This document shows, piece by piece, positions 10,501-21,101 of a stretch of DNA of 64,000 bases. The stretch's first letter is position 1. Every line of letters begins with the position of its first letter. Source of the DNA: Phytophthora hibernalis. Taxonomy: Eukaryota > Oomycota > Peronosporomycetes > Peronosporales > Peronosporaceae. The stretch is taken from NCBI GenBank assembly GCA_012656075.1, contig JAAKBF010000009.1:310001-374000 (forward strand), read 5' to 3'. The notes under the pieces were generated by a model, which was not told the origin of the DNA, did not search any database, and saw only the letters and a list, made by a program, of their open reading frames with translations. Both the position numbers and the translations under genes were made by a program.

Positions 10501-12730
10501 ATCTGGATTTGCGCGAAATACGATGCATCTTACGTAGTCCGTGCACCCATGCAATTTGGCTTCCACCTTTTGACCTTTAGCCCACGGTACTTCAGAGGTA
10601 GATACATCGTTTTCTTTCGGAGACAGCTTCCGCTGCTTTTTGCTTCCTCGCGCTTGATGTACTTCGAACGAACGCGTAGTTCAACTTCACCGTCGTCGTA
10701 CTCGATATCGTACAATCCGCCTGTTCTGCACTTTTTTATTGTACCAGCAAAGAAGCGTTCTCTACCTTTAAAACGAGCCTCAACTCGATCTCCTGGTTCG
10801 TAGTCTGGATCATTGTCGTCATCGCAGCCTTTGGCTTTTGGCTTAGTTTCCTCATTGTCTGATAAGTCTTTGGCCTTGATAACGCGCGCACGCGAAATCT
10901 CGAGGACGCAGTCCTCCTCGACGTTCTTCTCGTAATGTCCGCTGTCAAACTCAATGTCGTACGCACCATTGGGCCGGACCCGTGCAATCACCCCGATCTC
11001 ATAACCTCTTCCGCCGAGAGGAATGACTTGAATTTCCTCGCCTCGTTGAAACCGCGGCTTCTTCTCTTCTTTCTTTCGACTTGATCGGGACGAGCGGGAC
11101 TTCTTTTCTGATTTGCGCCTGCTACTTCGGCGATGACCAGATGAGCTCGAAGAAGAGGATGTGGACGAAGAACTCGACGAAGAGCTTGAGACGTAGCGCT
11201 TTTTCGATCTGCGCTTCTTCTCTGATCTCGGCATCTTTTTGTTATTGGCATTGAGTGGACGCCCACACATTTCACACTCCTCCATGTCATAGTTGTTGTC
11301 GAACTTGCATTGTAAGCATTTGATATAACCTTCGCCGCGCAGCCTGGTCGCGGTTTTGATGTTTCGCATATCTCACAGTGCGTGGCCCAATCTACTATCT
11401 GCTGGTGTGCACACACTCGGCAGACCCATCCAAGCCTCAGCAAAGGTGTTGCGAACTCGGGGCTCGGAGATGCATGGTCCACCACTCTGGCGGCTTGAGT
11501 AGCTACCGGAACCGCGTTTTGCATCACATACCCTCGAGTAGCACTTTCTTGACCGAACGGGTTAGATCTGTCACACACAAGCAAGATCCACGAGCGTGAA
11601 ACGATGAGCATATTAGTTTTCATCATTAATGACAGCACCCTTACCGGCCACTCGTCCAACTACTGAGGGAGTTCTCCAGTCCGCGGTTGTGAGATGGGTT
11701 CGCTGAAGCGCCCCTTGCAACTCCTACATCCGTGATTTCGAGAAAGCGCACGTACGAAACAGACGTCGTGTCTGACGGCTTCGCAAGCTGTATCATCAGG
11801 AAATGTAACGTGGTTTCCGGCATGGTGATGCTGTAATCTCTCAAGAGGGTAGCGAACATCGACCGAGACACAAACCCAGTGCGGTGAGAATCGTACTGCA
11901 TAAAGATGTCTCCGAGGTCAAGGCCGCTGTTCACAAGAATGCTCCGCCGCGCAGCCACCATCGACCGCATATTGTCCCTGCATCAAAATGACGATTAAGT
12001 TAGACTTGCTGTTCCCCACAGATTTCTCTACAGACCACTTACAACTCTTGTGCGTCGAGCTCCAGGGACCGACCGAAGGCCACATAGTCCACGAGTCCCG
12101 ACCCTGGAATACTGAAGAATTGGCCGACACTTTGCAGGATGTGGTCTCCGAGGATCACACCCATCCTGCCGAGCGCCTCCTGGATCGTCCCCAGATGGAC
12201 CCCACCGGCGTACGACAAGTCATAGGACTGGAAGAATGGGACCAAGTCCAGAAACGCCTGCGCTCTCACCAGCGCCTCTCGAACCTGATGCTTGAGCTGC
12301 TGTGGAGAGGCCACGGGCGAGACTGCACTGGAGTAACTCCTCGGCTGGAAGCTGTTCCACTCCGGTCGATGCATTGGCGCGCCATAACTTGTCTCGTGCA
12401 TATTGGCGACGGGACTTATAGGCACCATGGGCGGCCCGGCCTGGTAGTGGATCGGAGACATGAGGACGCCGCCTCCGAAGTGACTCGGAGACGACGTGGG
12501 TCGCTGATACGGATGGTGCATGGGGAAACTAGCGGGAGGGGTGTAATGGTCGTAAGCGTGCGGTGACTCCACCCTGCTCACGTGTGTGTACGAGGTGGGG
12601 TCGCCCCCATCGAGTGCGTGATGCCTCGCCAGTACTCGGGGTCGAGTGGCGTGGGGCGGCCGTCGCTCGCGCCCCAGTCGTCGTCCGAGCTGTCGGAGCG
12701 CGCCAAGTACGCGAGCGCCTCCATCTTCAT
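1596..12730 (-). CDS. Giant EF-hand-like / RanBP2 zinc-finger / 45-Tudor-domain protein, about 3,665 aa
   Basis: I read this as one gene of three exons. Exon 1 is 12730-12043 (acidic start, Pro/His/Tyr-rich stretch, EF-hand-like helices). A 65-nt intron follows (GTAAGT...GCAG, branch CTAAC). Exon 2 is 11977-11645 and ends in a degenerate EF loop, DSHRTGFV. A 77-nt intron follows (GTAAGG...ACAG, branch CTAAT). Exon 3 is 11567-1596. Exon 3 encodes two RanBP2-type zinc fingers (WVCRVC...HCEIC, then CLQC...CEMC), a Ser run, an SR/Lys-rich stretch, four divergent Tudor-like domains, 40 near-identical ones and one divergent domain at the C-terminus. Five single-base gaps (12604-12608, 11354-11357, 10637-10641, 9099-9100, 2776-2777) break the frame. 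Counting one base for each, exon lengths total 10,998 nt, an exact multiple of three. Tudor domains bind methylated Lys or Arg, so a nuclear scaffold is likely (inference). If the two introns are not used, exons 1-2 would be a separate small gene. Confidence 0.72.
1990..10045 (-). repeat. Tandem array of 40 Tudor-domain units, 204 bp each
   Basis: A marker inside each unit (cgcccgggta, plus strand) lies at 2057 in the first copy and 10011 in the last. The distance of 7,954 bp equals 39 x 204 minus 2, and exactly two copies carry a one-base gap (2776-2777 and 9099-9100), so there are 40 units. Each encodes 68 residues with core KGKSKFYPGVISRC and YDIDYDDGEKETGV. Variation is almost confined to four columns: Y/F after EAQ, K/T in the linker, V/A before DSDD, and GP/DW before KQKK. 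The near identity points to recent expansion or concerted evolution. Confidence 0.97.
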
Positions 12731-12937
12731 GCGCTGAGTCTGATTTTGCCCCGCTGCTTGCGTCGAGTCGAGCTGTCGGAGAAACTGCTACCGGTAGTGA
12801 CGATCAAGGCCATTTTAGTTCGCGACGCTATCGGACTGGGAATGTGTGTTTTGGTCCAAACAATCCTTTTGTGCAAGACCAAATCCGGACTGATACGGTG
12901 GACACTTGAGGACATTTTCAAAAGCGATAAGCACGTA

Positions 12938-13185
12938 TATACCGTTCACCCTAATTAGTCGTGTGACCTAAATAGTCATGCACCTTTGGTAATCATTCCA
13001 TGAAAAATATTTTCATTTCTACCTTTTAAATCAAGAATAGAGCCCGGATTCTGATAGATCTCGTCAAGGCGGTTGAGTGTTGGCAAATAGGTTTTGAGTA
13101 GGACAGCTTTCAAAACAGGGTAGGGAGGACTGAGAGCCGTACACCGTAATTAGGCGTGGCACGACTAATTAGGGTGAACAGTGTA
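12938..13185. mobile_element. MITE copy 1, 248 bp with ~26-bp terminal inverted repeats
   Basis: The left end (12938-12963) and right end (13160-13185) are inverted repeats built on CGTTCACCCTAATTAGTCGTG, with two mismatches over 26 bp. Both outer ends start with TA, which would fit a TA target duplication as in Tc1/mariner-type MITEs. There is no coding capacity. A related copy lies at 41847-42125. It sits upstream of the giant Tudor gene start (12730) and could carry promoter signals; that is inference. Confidence 0.8.
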
Positions 13186-13349
13186 CATACCGCTGCAGAC
13201 ACCGTGCCGCTGTCCAGTACTTTATCGTCAGCACAATACAGTGATGATTACATGTAGTTCCTTGTGTACTCGTAGAGCAGATACTGCTCATAGCCCAGGA
13301 TCACCGAATCCCGTAAGGAAGAAAGATAGTCTCCCACGGCCAATACAGC

Positions 13350-13912
13350 TCACTCGTACATGATCGTGTAGCTAAAGTCCTTGTGCGTGTCCTCGTCCTG
13401 CGCGCGCTTCTTGTTTGAGCGCTTGGCCACGACGGCCAGCACCACCGCCACGAGCAGCAGGACGGCGCCTCCGACCACGTTCAGAAACGAGGTCTGCGCG
13501 CTCACAGTGTCCACATCGTTGGCGTCCGTGGCTAGCAACGTCGTCGTGTTATTTGTGGCCAGACTGTCCACGAGCCGCTCCAGCGCCTTCTGCTTCTGCG
13601 CCTGCTCGTCCGCGAACACGTCGGTGGCCGCCGCGAGTTCTTCGTGCGCGTCCTGCTCTGGTCCGTCGTCGGCCAGGAAGTTCACGAGCTGCTCGATCTT
13701 ATCCTTCTGCGTGGCGCCGCTGGCCAAGAAGCTCTGCAGCTGCTCCAGGTTGGATGGCGCGGCCAGTTTGGCCACAAGCGCGTCCAGTCGGTCCTGCTTG
13801 GCCTGCTGCTGCTCCGCGAACACGTCGGTCTGCTCCTCCTCAGTCAGTAGCGAGCGGTACGGCTGGCGGGGTCGTCCTCGTTGTAGCTGATTGCAGGCAT
13901 CGTAAACGGCAT
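13350..13912 (-). CDS. Single-pass membrane protein with coiled repeats, unknown function
   Basis: The protein is about 187 aa. Its N-terminal two thirds hold two similar Gln/Glu/Ala-rich helical repeats (TDVFAEQQQAKQDRLDALV and TDVFADEQAQKQKALERLV), likely coiled coil. A Thr/Asn-rich spacer follows, then one transmembrane segment (FLNVVGGAVLLLVAVVLAVVA) and a basic tail ending YTIMYE. I see no signal peptide, so a tail-anchored type is possible. The ATG at 13912 is in another frame from the body; one base missing from the G run at 13868-13871 (plus strand) would join them. The body frame stays open to 14009 without a natural-looking start, so an upstream exon is an alternative. The start lies only 43 bp from the ATG of the divergent ADD/PHD gene. 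I do not recognise the family. Confidence 0.6.
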
Positions 13913-13955
13913 CAGTAGATCCGAAAATGGATCCACAGGATCCGCTGCGTCTTTC

Positions 13956-16074
13956 ATGGCGGCCGAATCTTGTCACCCGAATCCCTCGTTTCAGTGACAT
14001 ACCCTTCATCAGACATCAGATATTATCCATGGCTTTCCGGGGTGTTGCTGCAGCTGGAAGAAGCCGAGAGCGCCGCGGGCTTCCGCGTGGTGGTGGCCGA
14101 TGCGTCGCTATCGCTTCCTCCACGTCCGGTGCCCGTGCGCGAGTCGTTTCTGTCCAAGTGGAGCCAGCAGAAGCTCGTGGTGGCGGACGCTGTGACGTCG
14201 CAACTGCTGCAGGTGGCGCGGCTGGCCACGGTGGCGCTCAAGCACGAGGAGTGCTCGGTCATGTGGGGCGTCACGGCCCCGTTCCCGCGTCCGCAGGCCA
14301 GAACGGTGGGTGCCGCGCCCCTTGAGAGCTACGCGGACGTGTCCCCGGCCGTTCAGAAGACGCACGTGCTGAGCGCCGCCGCCAGTCGCAAGCGGCAGAA
14401 CGCATCCACGTCACTGGCCTCAGCCGTGGCATCCCCCAACATGATCGCAAAGGTGGACGCGCCCCAGGGACTCGCGGCCAGGCCCCGAGACGCTGCGGCG
14501 GCCCCTACGCGGCTCTGCTTCTGCTTCCACTTCCGCTCGGACTTTGAGTTCGAACTCTTCGCACGTACGCTGGCCGCGTTCACGCGCATGCAGCGGTACG
14601 CGTTGCTGCAAAGCTCTGTGATTATAGAGATGGAGATCAGTCAGGAGCACAAGAAGAGGAAGATTGACGAGAGTGCAAAACTGCAGGCCACGGCCGTCAA
14701 GGCCAAGCGGCAGGAGAGACTGGAACGACTCAAGGCCAAGAAGGAGGAGAGGCCGGTGCAGGTGCAGGTACAGACGAAGACCAAGACGAGGACGACGGCT
14801 GCGTCACCAACCAGCAAGATGAGCTGCATCTTGTGTCGCATGCAGAGGAAACCCGACGCACCGGAGTATCCCAAGCACCCGTTCGTGCTCAAGGTTCGCG
14901 GTCATGTGGTGTGGTGTTTTTGGTGAGGTGCGTAGATTGACAGGAGTGTTTTGTGGTGGTGCTTCGACCAGGACGGTAAGGGTGAGGAGGTGCACATTTG
15001 CAAGGTGTGTTTGCAGCGTGTGCTGCAACAGCGTGTGCAGGCGCCGGCGGTCGCGAAGAAGGGCAGCTCCGATAACTACTGTGGACTGTGCGCGCTGTCG
15101 ACAGCTACCGTGGTAACTAAAACCAAGGCCTGTGCGCACAAAATATGTACGCGGGTGTACTGCATGGCCTGCATCGACAAGCTCATTGGCAAGGCACAAG
15201 CCCACAAGGTGTGGCGGGTCAAAAACTGGTTGTGCCCGAACTGCTCGACTGATGACGATATAGCCCACGTTAGCGAAGAAACGAACGGTGCTGGACCTAC
15301 TTCGACAGAGACTGTCCCTGCAGCTCCAGCACCAAGGCAGAAAAAGCGAAGGCGCCGTATTGAGATCGAAGACAGCACGGGAGATGAAGACGGTTTAGAA
15401 CCCCAAAACCCGCTACCGGTAACCCAGCGGCTGAGATGAAGCCACTTGACTACGCAGTGACATATTTCAAGTTTCTTCTGGAGCGTGAAGTACGCGACGA
15501 GTTCAAAGAGTCTGAGGATGTGTGCTTCTGCTGCAAGGACGGTGGTGACGTGATTGAATGCGACTGGAAGGGAATGAATGGCGCATTCGCACGGTGTCCG
15601 AAGGTGTACCACGAAGGTGAGCGCGAATCTAAAGCACTGCCTCGATGAATATTTTATTAACATGTTGCTTGGACATGTGAGTGCAGACTGTTTGGGCTAC
15701 GAGGTTCCCGAGGGTAAGACGTGGGTGTGCCCGCGCCATCGCTGTCAGGACTGCGGTATCATTGCTCAGCATTCTTGCCGCTTTTGCGTCACGTCATATT
15801 GCGAGGTAGGTCTTGCTGCCCTTCGCTCAAGTCTGCGTGCCACTTCAACAGCTGACATTATTGTGTGCATCGGTGTTTGACGACGCAGGATCACTTGCCG
15901 AAAGAGATCAAGAGGCTTGGTCACGCGACAAAAGATATCCCTACTTCAACCTACATCATGTGCTTTAGGTGCAGTCAGCAGGCGCAAGATGCGCTCAAGC
16001 AGAAAAGATTGGATTGGACCTTCACTCGAAGCTCTTACGACGACGCGCCGCCAGGCGTTGATGTTTACATGTAG
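13956..16074 (+). CDS. ADD-type / PHD-C5HCH zinc-finger chromatin protein
   Basis: The ATG at 13956 starts MAAESCHP. A base missing from the T run at 13989-13991 brings it into the long frame. The N-terminal 220 residues are novel. A Lys/Arg-rich stretch with KKRKIDE (NLS-like) and a cysteine-rich module follow: CILC, then ICKVC, CGLC, HKICTRVYCMACI, NWLCPNC, resembling the ADD fold of DNMT3/ATRX. After KKRRRR comes a PHD-like CFCCKDGGDVIEC and a C5HCH-like run (WVCPRHRCQDCG, CRFC, YCEDH) as at the C-terminus of NSD methyltransferases. Clear introns are 15617-15686 (70 nt) and 15806-15888 (83 nt). The junction near 14905-14943 holds two in-frame stops; it needs an unusually short intron (21 or 30 nt) or a local error. 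A further frame slip lies at about 15436. No SET or methyltransferase domain is visible, so it is probably a histone-tail reader. Confidence 0.7.
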
Positions 16075-16205
16075 TAGTAGTAGTATTCGAGATCCAGGCG
16101 ATATTTCACGCTGTGCATTTGTTAGATGCAGTCTCTACCTGAAAACACGCTCTCAGCCTTTACGTGAACGAGTTTCTTCTTGTGAATCACGACTGCTTGC
16201 GGCGG

Positions 16206-17741
16206 TTAAGACAAGATGAAGCTCGTGTTGGAGTAGTCTTCCAGCAGCGGGTTATATCTGGAAAAAGGAAGAACAAGACCAGATAGCTATGGTGAACACG
16301 CACAGATATGCGATCAAGAAAACCACGCCCACGCACCGAGAGATCGTCTTGGTTTTCTGTACGTCGGCAAATTCCTTCAAAAGTCAGAAGACTTGATGAC
16401 CGAAACCTGAGGGACATGTTTCACCTGTCAGCTCCGATCACTCGATAGATGCTATTCACTTGGCTACACTCCTACCTCATCAGGCCCGCGCTGCAGCGCG
16501 GAACAATACGCTTTCTTTAGTTTGTCGAAGTCAGTGGCAAAGAAGATGTCGGCAATGCCACCTTGGACGAGATATGTGTCGTGGTCCTTCGTCACACCTA
16601 CACACAAACAAGGCAGTAAGAAGAACAAAGTGAGTTGCCATTTGCCACAATTTCGACTCGTCGATGTCACTACCTTTAACTTTCGATGCAACGAGTGGTG
16701 CATTGCCAGCAAAAAGCGTTCCGGACGACGTGGCCGTGGGGCTCAGCGGGTGTTCAATGGCTTTGATTGGGGACTTGTCATCCAGGTTTGGCGCCGGGAG
16801 TGAATCGAAATCGGCCACGATTAGATGATGCTTCGGGAAGGCCGAGCGCAGCGTGTTCAACAACTGCATGGCGCCCGTGGGGACGAACGCCGACTGGAGC
16901 ACGGGGTCATCTTTGCCCAGCATCCGCCGCACACGCTGCGCCAGACCGGATTTGTTCTCGTACGACACTCGCAGTGGCAGGGCGCAGCCAAAGTAGCGGA
17001 GCGTCTGGCGGATCAGCATGTCCTTCACGGGGCGCATAGACTCCTGCAGCACTTGGTCCTCTTCCGCATCCATCTTGATAATGGTCTCGAACCACTTGCC
17101 GTTCTTTAGCGTCACCTTGTCATGGGGCAGGTTGTCCAGCACCTCAAGTGCCAAGAAGAAGCACTGCGTCTTCACCGGCTCGTGCGTGTCTGCAAGCGTC
17201 AGGATGTCCTGGTTGATGACTATGCACTGCTGCGGGTGCACAGAAGACACGCGCTGCCGCTGTCGCTCGGCCATCACGGGGCTGATCTCCACGAGCGTGT
17301 ACTTGGTCTTGGCGTACACGTCGGGTGCGTGCTGCTTGATGTAGTCGAGGATATGTAGCGCGTTGGAGCCAGAGCCGCCGCCGATCTCGTAGATCTCGAG
17401 TTCCCGGTCGCAGAAGGGCGAGTGGAGCATGTAGCGGGCCAGCGCTTGCGAGTAGTGCGGCGCGAACACCTCCACGGGGGTGAGCCACGCCTCGGGGCTC
17501 TCCTTGTACAGCTGCGCCACCACGTTGCGGTACTCTCCAGCGCCCCACAAGTTGCCAAAGTCGATGCTCTGTGTTGGCGCGTGAAGCACCTCCCGCTGCT
17601 GCGTCGTGAAGTATCCAGCCTCCTTGGCGTAAAGCGACGCGTAGATAAACTCTCGGGTGAGCACCGCATCCTCACAAGGAGCACAGGAGGACGCCGCACG
17701 CGCCAGACACGAGCCCAGCGATGGCCGCCAGCGTCAAGCAT
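16206..17741 (-). CDS. NDUFAF7: NDUFAF7 / MidA-family SAM-dependent methyltransferase, mitochondrial complex I assembly
   Basis: NDUFAF7 dimethylates an arginine of the NDUFS2 subunit during early complex I assembly in the mitochondrial matrix. The hallmarks are visible: AKEAGYFTT near the N-terminus, the SAM-binding loop EIGGGSGSNALHIL, VEISPVMAERQ, and the C-terminal motif YNPLLEDYSNTSFILS. The first 20 residues are Arg-rich (RWARVWRVRR), a likely mitochondrial presequence. Exons are 17741-16674, 16597-16476, 16406-16337 and 16257-16206. The introns are 76, 69 and 79 nt. Two slips break the frame: one around 17690-17710 after the presequence, and one base missing from the A run at 16379-16382 (plus strand), where the family reads DFLKEFA. 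The ATG is 82 bp from the divergent VPS33 start. Confidence 0.93.
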
Positions 17742-17823
17742 GAGTGGGAGTGATGGTCTTCAGTCTTCTTCTTCTAAGTCCGAATTTATATTCCGCATTT
17801 GAGATTCTCGGAGGGGAAGGATC

Positions 17824-19769
17824 ATGTCGAAGGCGTGCACGCTGGAGAACGGCGTACTGAACCTAGCGGTGCTGCGCGAGGACTCTCGGCGCGAGCTGTT
17901 CTCGATCCTGGACTCGATCGGCAAGGACATTTGCTTCGTACTGGACCCGGAGCTCAATGGGCCGCTGAACCATGTGCTGGTGGACGGCACAGCGGTGCTC
18001 AAAGATCACGGCGTCAAGGACTTCCACGCGTTCGGCAAGACGGTCAAGACCAGCTGTGAGTGTGTACTGTTCCTCGTGCGCCCGTCCGTGCGCGCTAGTC
18101 GCTACGTGGCCAAGTACGTTCGCGACCTGCCCAAGAAGCGCTTCCACCTGTACTACGTGAGCCGCCGCACGCTCGTGTGCGACGAGGTGCTGAAGAAGGA
18201 GGGAGTGTTCGGCAGCCTCAGCGTGGGTGAGTACAAGCTGGACCTAATCCCGTTCGACGACGACGTGCTGTCGCTCGAGTTGGACTCGTGCTTCAAGGAC
18301 TTTTACGTGGACGGCGACAAGACCAACCTGCACACGGTCGCGGCCTCACTCATCAAGCTGCAGACGGTCTTCGGCATGATCCCTCACGTCAAGTACAAGG
18401 GCGCCATGGCCCAGACCATCTACCAAATGATGGCCCACTTCCGCCGCGAGCAGGAGGTGGCGGGCAATCCGATCGGCGTGCTGGACCCCGAGATCGACAC
18501 GCTCGTGCTCATCGACCGCAACGTGGATCTCGTCACGCCCATGTGCACACCGCTCACGTACGAGGGGCTGCTGGACGAGATCCTGGGCATCACGCACGGG
18601 TTCGTCACGGTGGACGCCGAGCTCATCGCCGACGACGACGGACAGAGCAACGCCAATCGCCCTGCGCAAGTGTCGGTGCCGCTCAACTCGAACGACCAGC
18701 TGTACGCAGAGGTGCGCGACTACCACGTGGAGCGGCTCGGTATGAACTTGCAGCAGCAGGCGCGCGAGATCCGCGAGCGCTACGACGAGTTCCGCAAGAA
18801 TCGGGACGCCTCCATCAGCGAGATCCGCGAGTTCGTCAAGCGAATCCCCGGTCTCAAGCAGAATTACCAGTCGCTGCAGCAGCACATTAACCTGGCTGAG
18901 TTGATCAAGAAGACGACAGACTCGAAGCGCTTCCGCGACCTCAAGGACGCTGAAAACCTGGTGCTCACTGGCGAGACGATCTTCGAGCAGCTCGAGGAGC
19001 GCATCGGGGACCAGGAGCCGCTGCTCGGCGTGCTGCGCCAATTCTGCCTGCAGTCAGTCGCTGCGGGCGGTATCAAGACAAAGAACTACACGCACCTCAG
19101 CCGCGAGCTAGTGCAAACCTACGGGTTCGAGATGATGCTAGCCTTGAGCAACCTGGAAAAGGCAGGCTTGCTCAGTCGCCGCGATACGCTATGGAACGAG
19201 GCTAGCGGCTTTGGCCTCGCTAGGAAATCGTTCCGTCTGCTTAATGAAGATGTCGACCCGCGTAACCCGCGCGACTGTGCCTACGTCAGTCGCAGTCATG
19301 CCGCTGGATACGCCCCACTGTCTGTGCGTATTGTAGAGAATGCGATCAAGCCTCGAGGTTGGAGTGCTGTGCAGGAAGGCCTGCGTCAACTGCCTGGGCC
19401 ATCGGGTGAAGTCTCGCAGACGACCAACAAGAATTCAGCTGACGACCCCGCTTCGTCTACTGCAGCCTCCAGGTTGGACAACTTCGGAAGTGAGGAGCGC
19501 AAGGTGCTGCTTGTATACTACCTGGGTGGTGTGACCTTCATGGAGATCGCTGCACTGCGTCATGTGTCCCGCCAGCCCGATTGTACGTTATTAGACATGT
19601 GGTTCATATTCCCCAACACCGAACTAACTTCTCGTTTTTGACTACTTTTTGTTTTTGCCTATTTTCAGGTCCGTACGACATCATTGTGGCGACGACCAAG
19701 ATCATTAATGGCGACACGTTGCTCAAGTCGTGCTTCGACAAAGAGGTGCTGCGCTTCCTGAAGTTGTAG
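17824..19769 (+). CDS. VPS33: VPS33, Sec1/Munc18-family subunit of HOPS/CORVET
   Basis: VPS33 is the SM protein of the HOPS and CORVET tethering complexes and clasps SNAREs for fusion with late endosomes and vacuoles. The protein (about 635 aa) covers the whole family from MSKACTLENG to a C-terminal FLKL. Family marks include LDPELNGPLNHV near the N-terminus, TLVLIDRNVDLVTPMCTPLTYEGLLDE in the middle, KNYTHLSRELVQTYGFE, and VYYLGGVTFMEIAALR before the end. A single intron (19583-19678, 96 nt, acceptor TTTTCAG) splits the codon after RQPD. The last exon (19679-19769) encodes PYDIIVATTKIINGD and the final residues. No frame damage is seen, which makes this the cleanest gene in the window. It is divergent from NDUFAF7 and convergent with the METTL21-like gene 147 bp downstream. 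Confidence 0.96.
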
Positions 19770-19915
19770 GTTGTGATCCAAGTGGACGTATGGGTAAAAG
19801 GCAACAACTAATGAATGTGTAGAGGCGGCAGGTAACGTTTGCGTGGATTTTAGTTTGGTTCATGGCGGATCAGTAAGAGTGCGTTTTTGTTGCGTGTTTT
19901 CCGCCACGAAGGTGC

Positions 19916-20926
19916 TCAAACTTGCAAATGTAAATGGCTTCGCCATAGAACTCGATGACATTGCCGCTGTTGTTACCGTTCGACGCCGTGGAGTAGACTG
20001 CGATATCGAAGTGCTTGGCGGCCGCCTCAAAGAAGACCTTTTCCTTGCTGTGTATACACCCTCGGTTAGGAAAGCTTCGCGCGAATAGCAGCTTTATGCA
20101 GATTATGAAATACTCACGCGGGCATGCGTTGCTTGTAGGCTAGGAACACGGTCGCATGTTGTTGGGGCGCATCCACTTGCTCTCTGGGCTCGGATCTACC
20201 GGTATCTGTAAGTTCCAGCAGTGTCGCCAAAAATGCTGAATGGGATGCCGACTCGTACAGGCAGTCGGAAGCCACCACCACATCGACCGGGAACTTATCG
20301 ATGGCAACGTTTACGGGTTCGCCCCTATGGAATCAAGAGAGGTGCAAGTGAGTCCTCAAAAGCATGCAATCCCGAGCGAACGGGCAATTGCTTCACACCA
20401 GCACAGCACACGAACACCAATCAGCCTGCTTGAAGCTAGCGTGGCTATTGCGGTGTGTTGCTCCGCAGCGAGTTGGGCATTTTCTCGTGTCAGCGGCACC
20501 ACGCTTTCCAGGTCCGTGAGCAGCAGCGAAGATACGTCGAACACGCTTGCGAGTGCCAAACCCACCGCGCCTGGGCCTGAACCCAGCTCTAGTACATGAC
20601 GCTGCGCTACGAGCTGCGGCTCCACCTCGAAGAACGACACCATCGCTCGCGCCTGTAATATGTTCGAGAGACTGTCAGAGGAAGAGCACCGACCACCATC
20701 TTGTACGCACACGATCCAGAGCAATAGAACGCACACAATTCCAGACGACACCAGCGACGCCGTGCTTAGCCAGGTCTTGTCCAACAACCAGCGACGTCGC
20801 TTGTGTCTTGACGGTTGTGAATGAAGCACTTGCTTGAACGTAGCTGACGCCAAGTGTCGGCCCCGCCGAACAATCCGATTCAGCTTTCTTAAACAGGGCC
20901 TCCCAGCACCCACTCCATTTCGACAT
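19916..20926 (-). CDS. METTL21-type protein lysine methyltransferase
   Basis: This is a class I SAM-dependent methyltransferase of the METTL21/EEF1A-KMT group, which methylates lysines of chaperones and translation factors. There are four exons: 20926-20735, 20652-20399, 20334-20118 and 20047-19916. The introns are 82, 64 and 70 nt, all GT-AG and phase-consistent with no frame damage. Splicing yields GVVWNCARAM, then SAM motif I VLELGSGPGAVGLALA, the post-I acidic LTDLESVVPLTREN, the family WG motif (VRVLCWGEP) assembled exactly across intron 2, and the ASDCLYE loop. The restored WG motif supports the exon model. The protein is about 264 aa with an N-terminal extension of some 60 residues ahead of the core. 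The exact substrate cannot be assigned. Confidence 0.86.
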
Positions 20927-21101
20927 GTTAACAGGATGAAGAGTCACCACGGGCGGGAATGCCACTTACACAAATCACGGCATGAATTCCAACCACGTTT
21001 CAATGGGACCTACTGCCCTCCTCGCTCCAATCTGACTACCTTCTACAATTGCGGGGAGAGCTCCAACGCGATGCGGGGAATATGCCTACTCTTGACACAA
21101 C

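Noticed and set aside
10988..11659. A separate small zinc-finger gene starting at 11524 or 11659
   Set aside because: A 77-nt GT-AG intron (11644-11568) with a good branch site joins it in phase to the EF-hand-like exons. The separate-gene model remains possible but is less economical.
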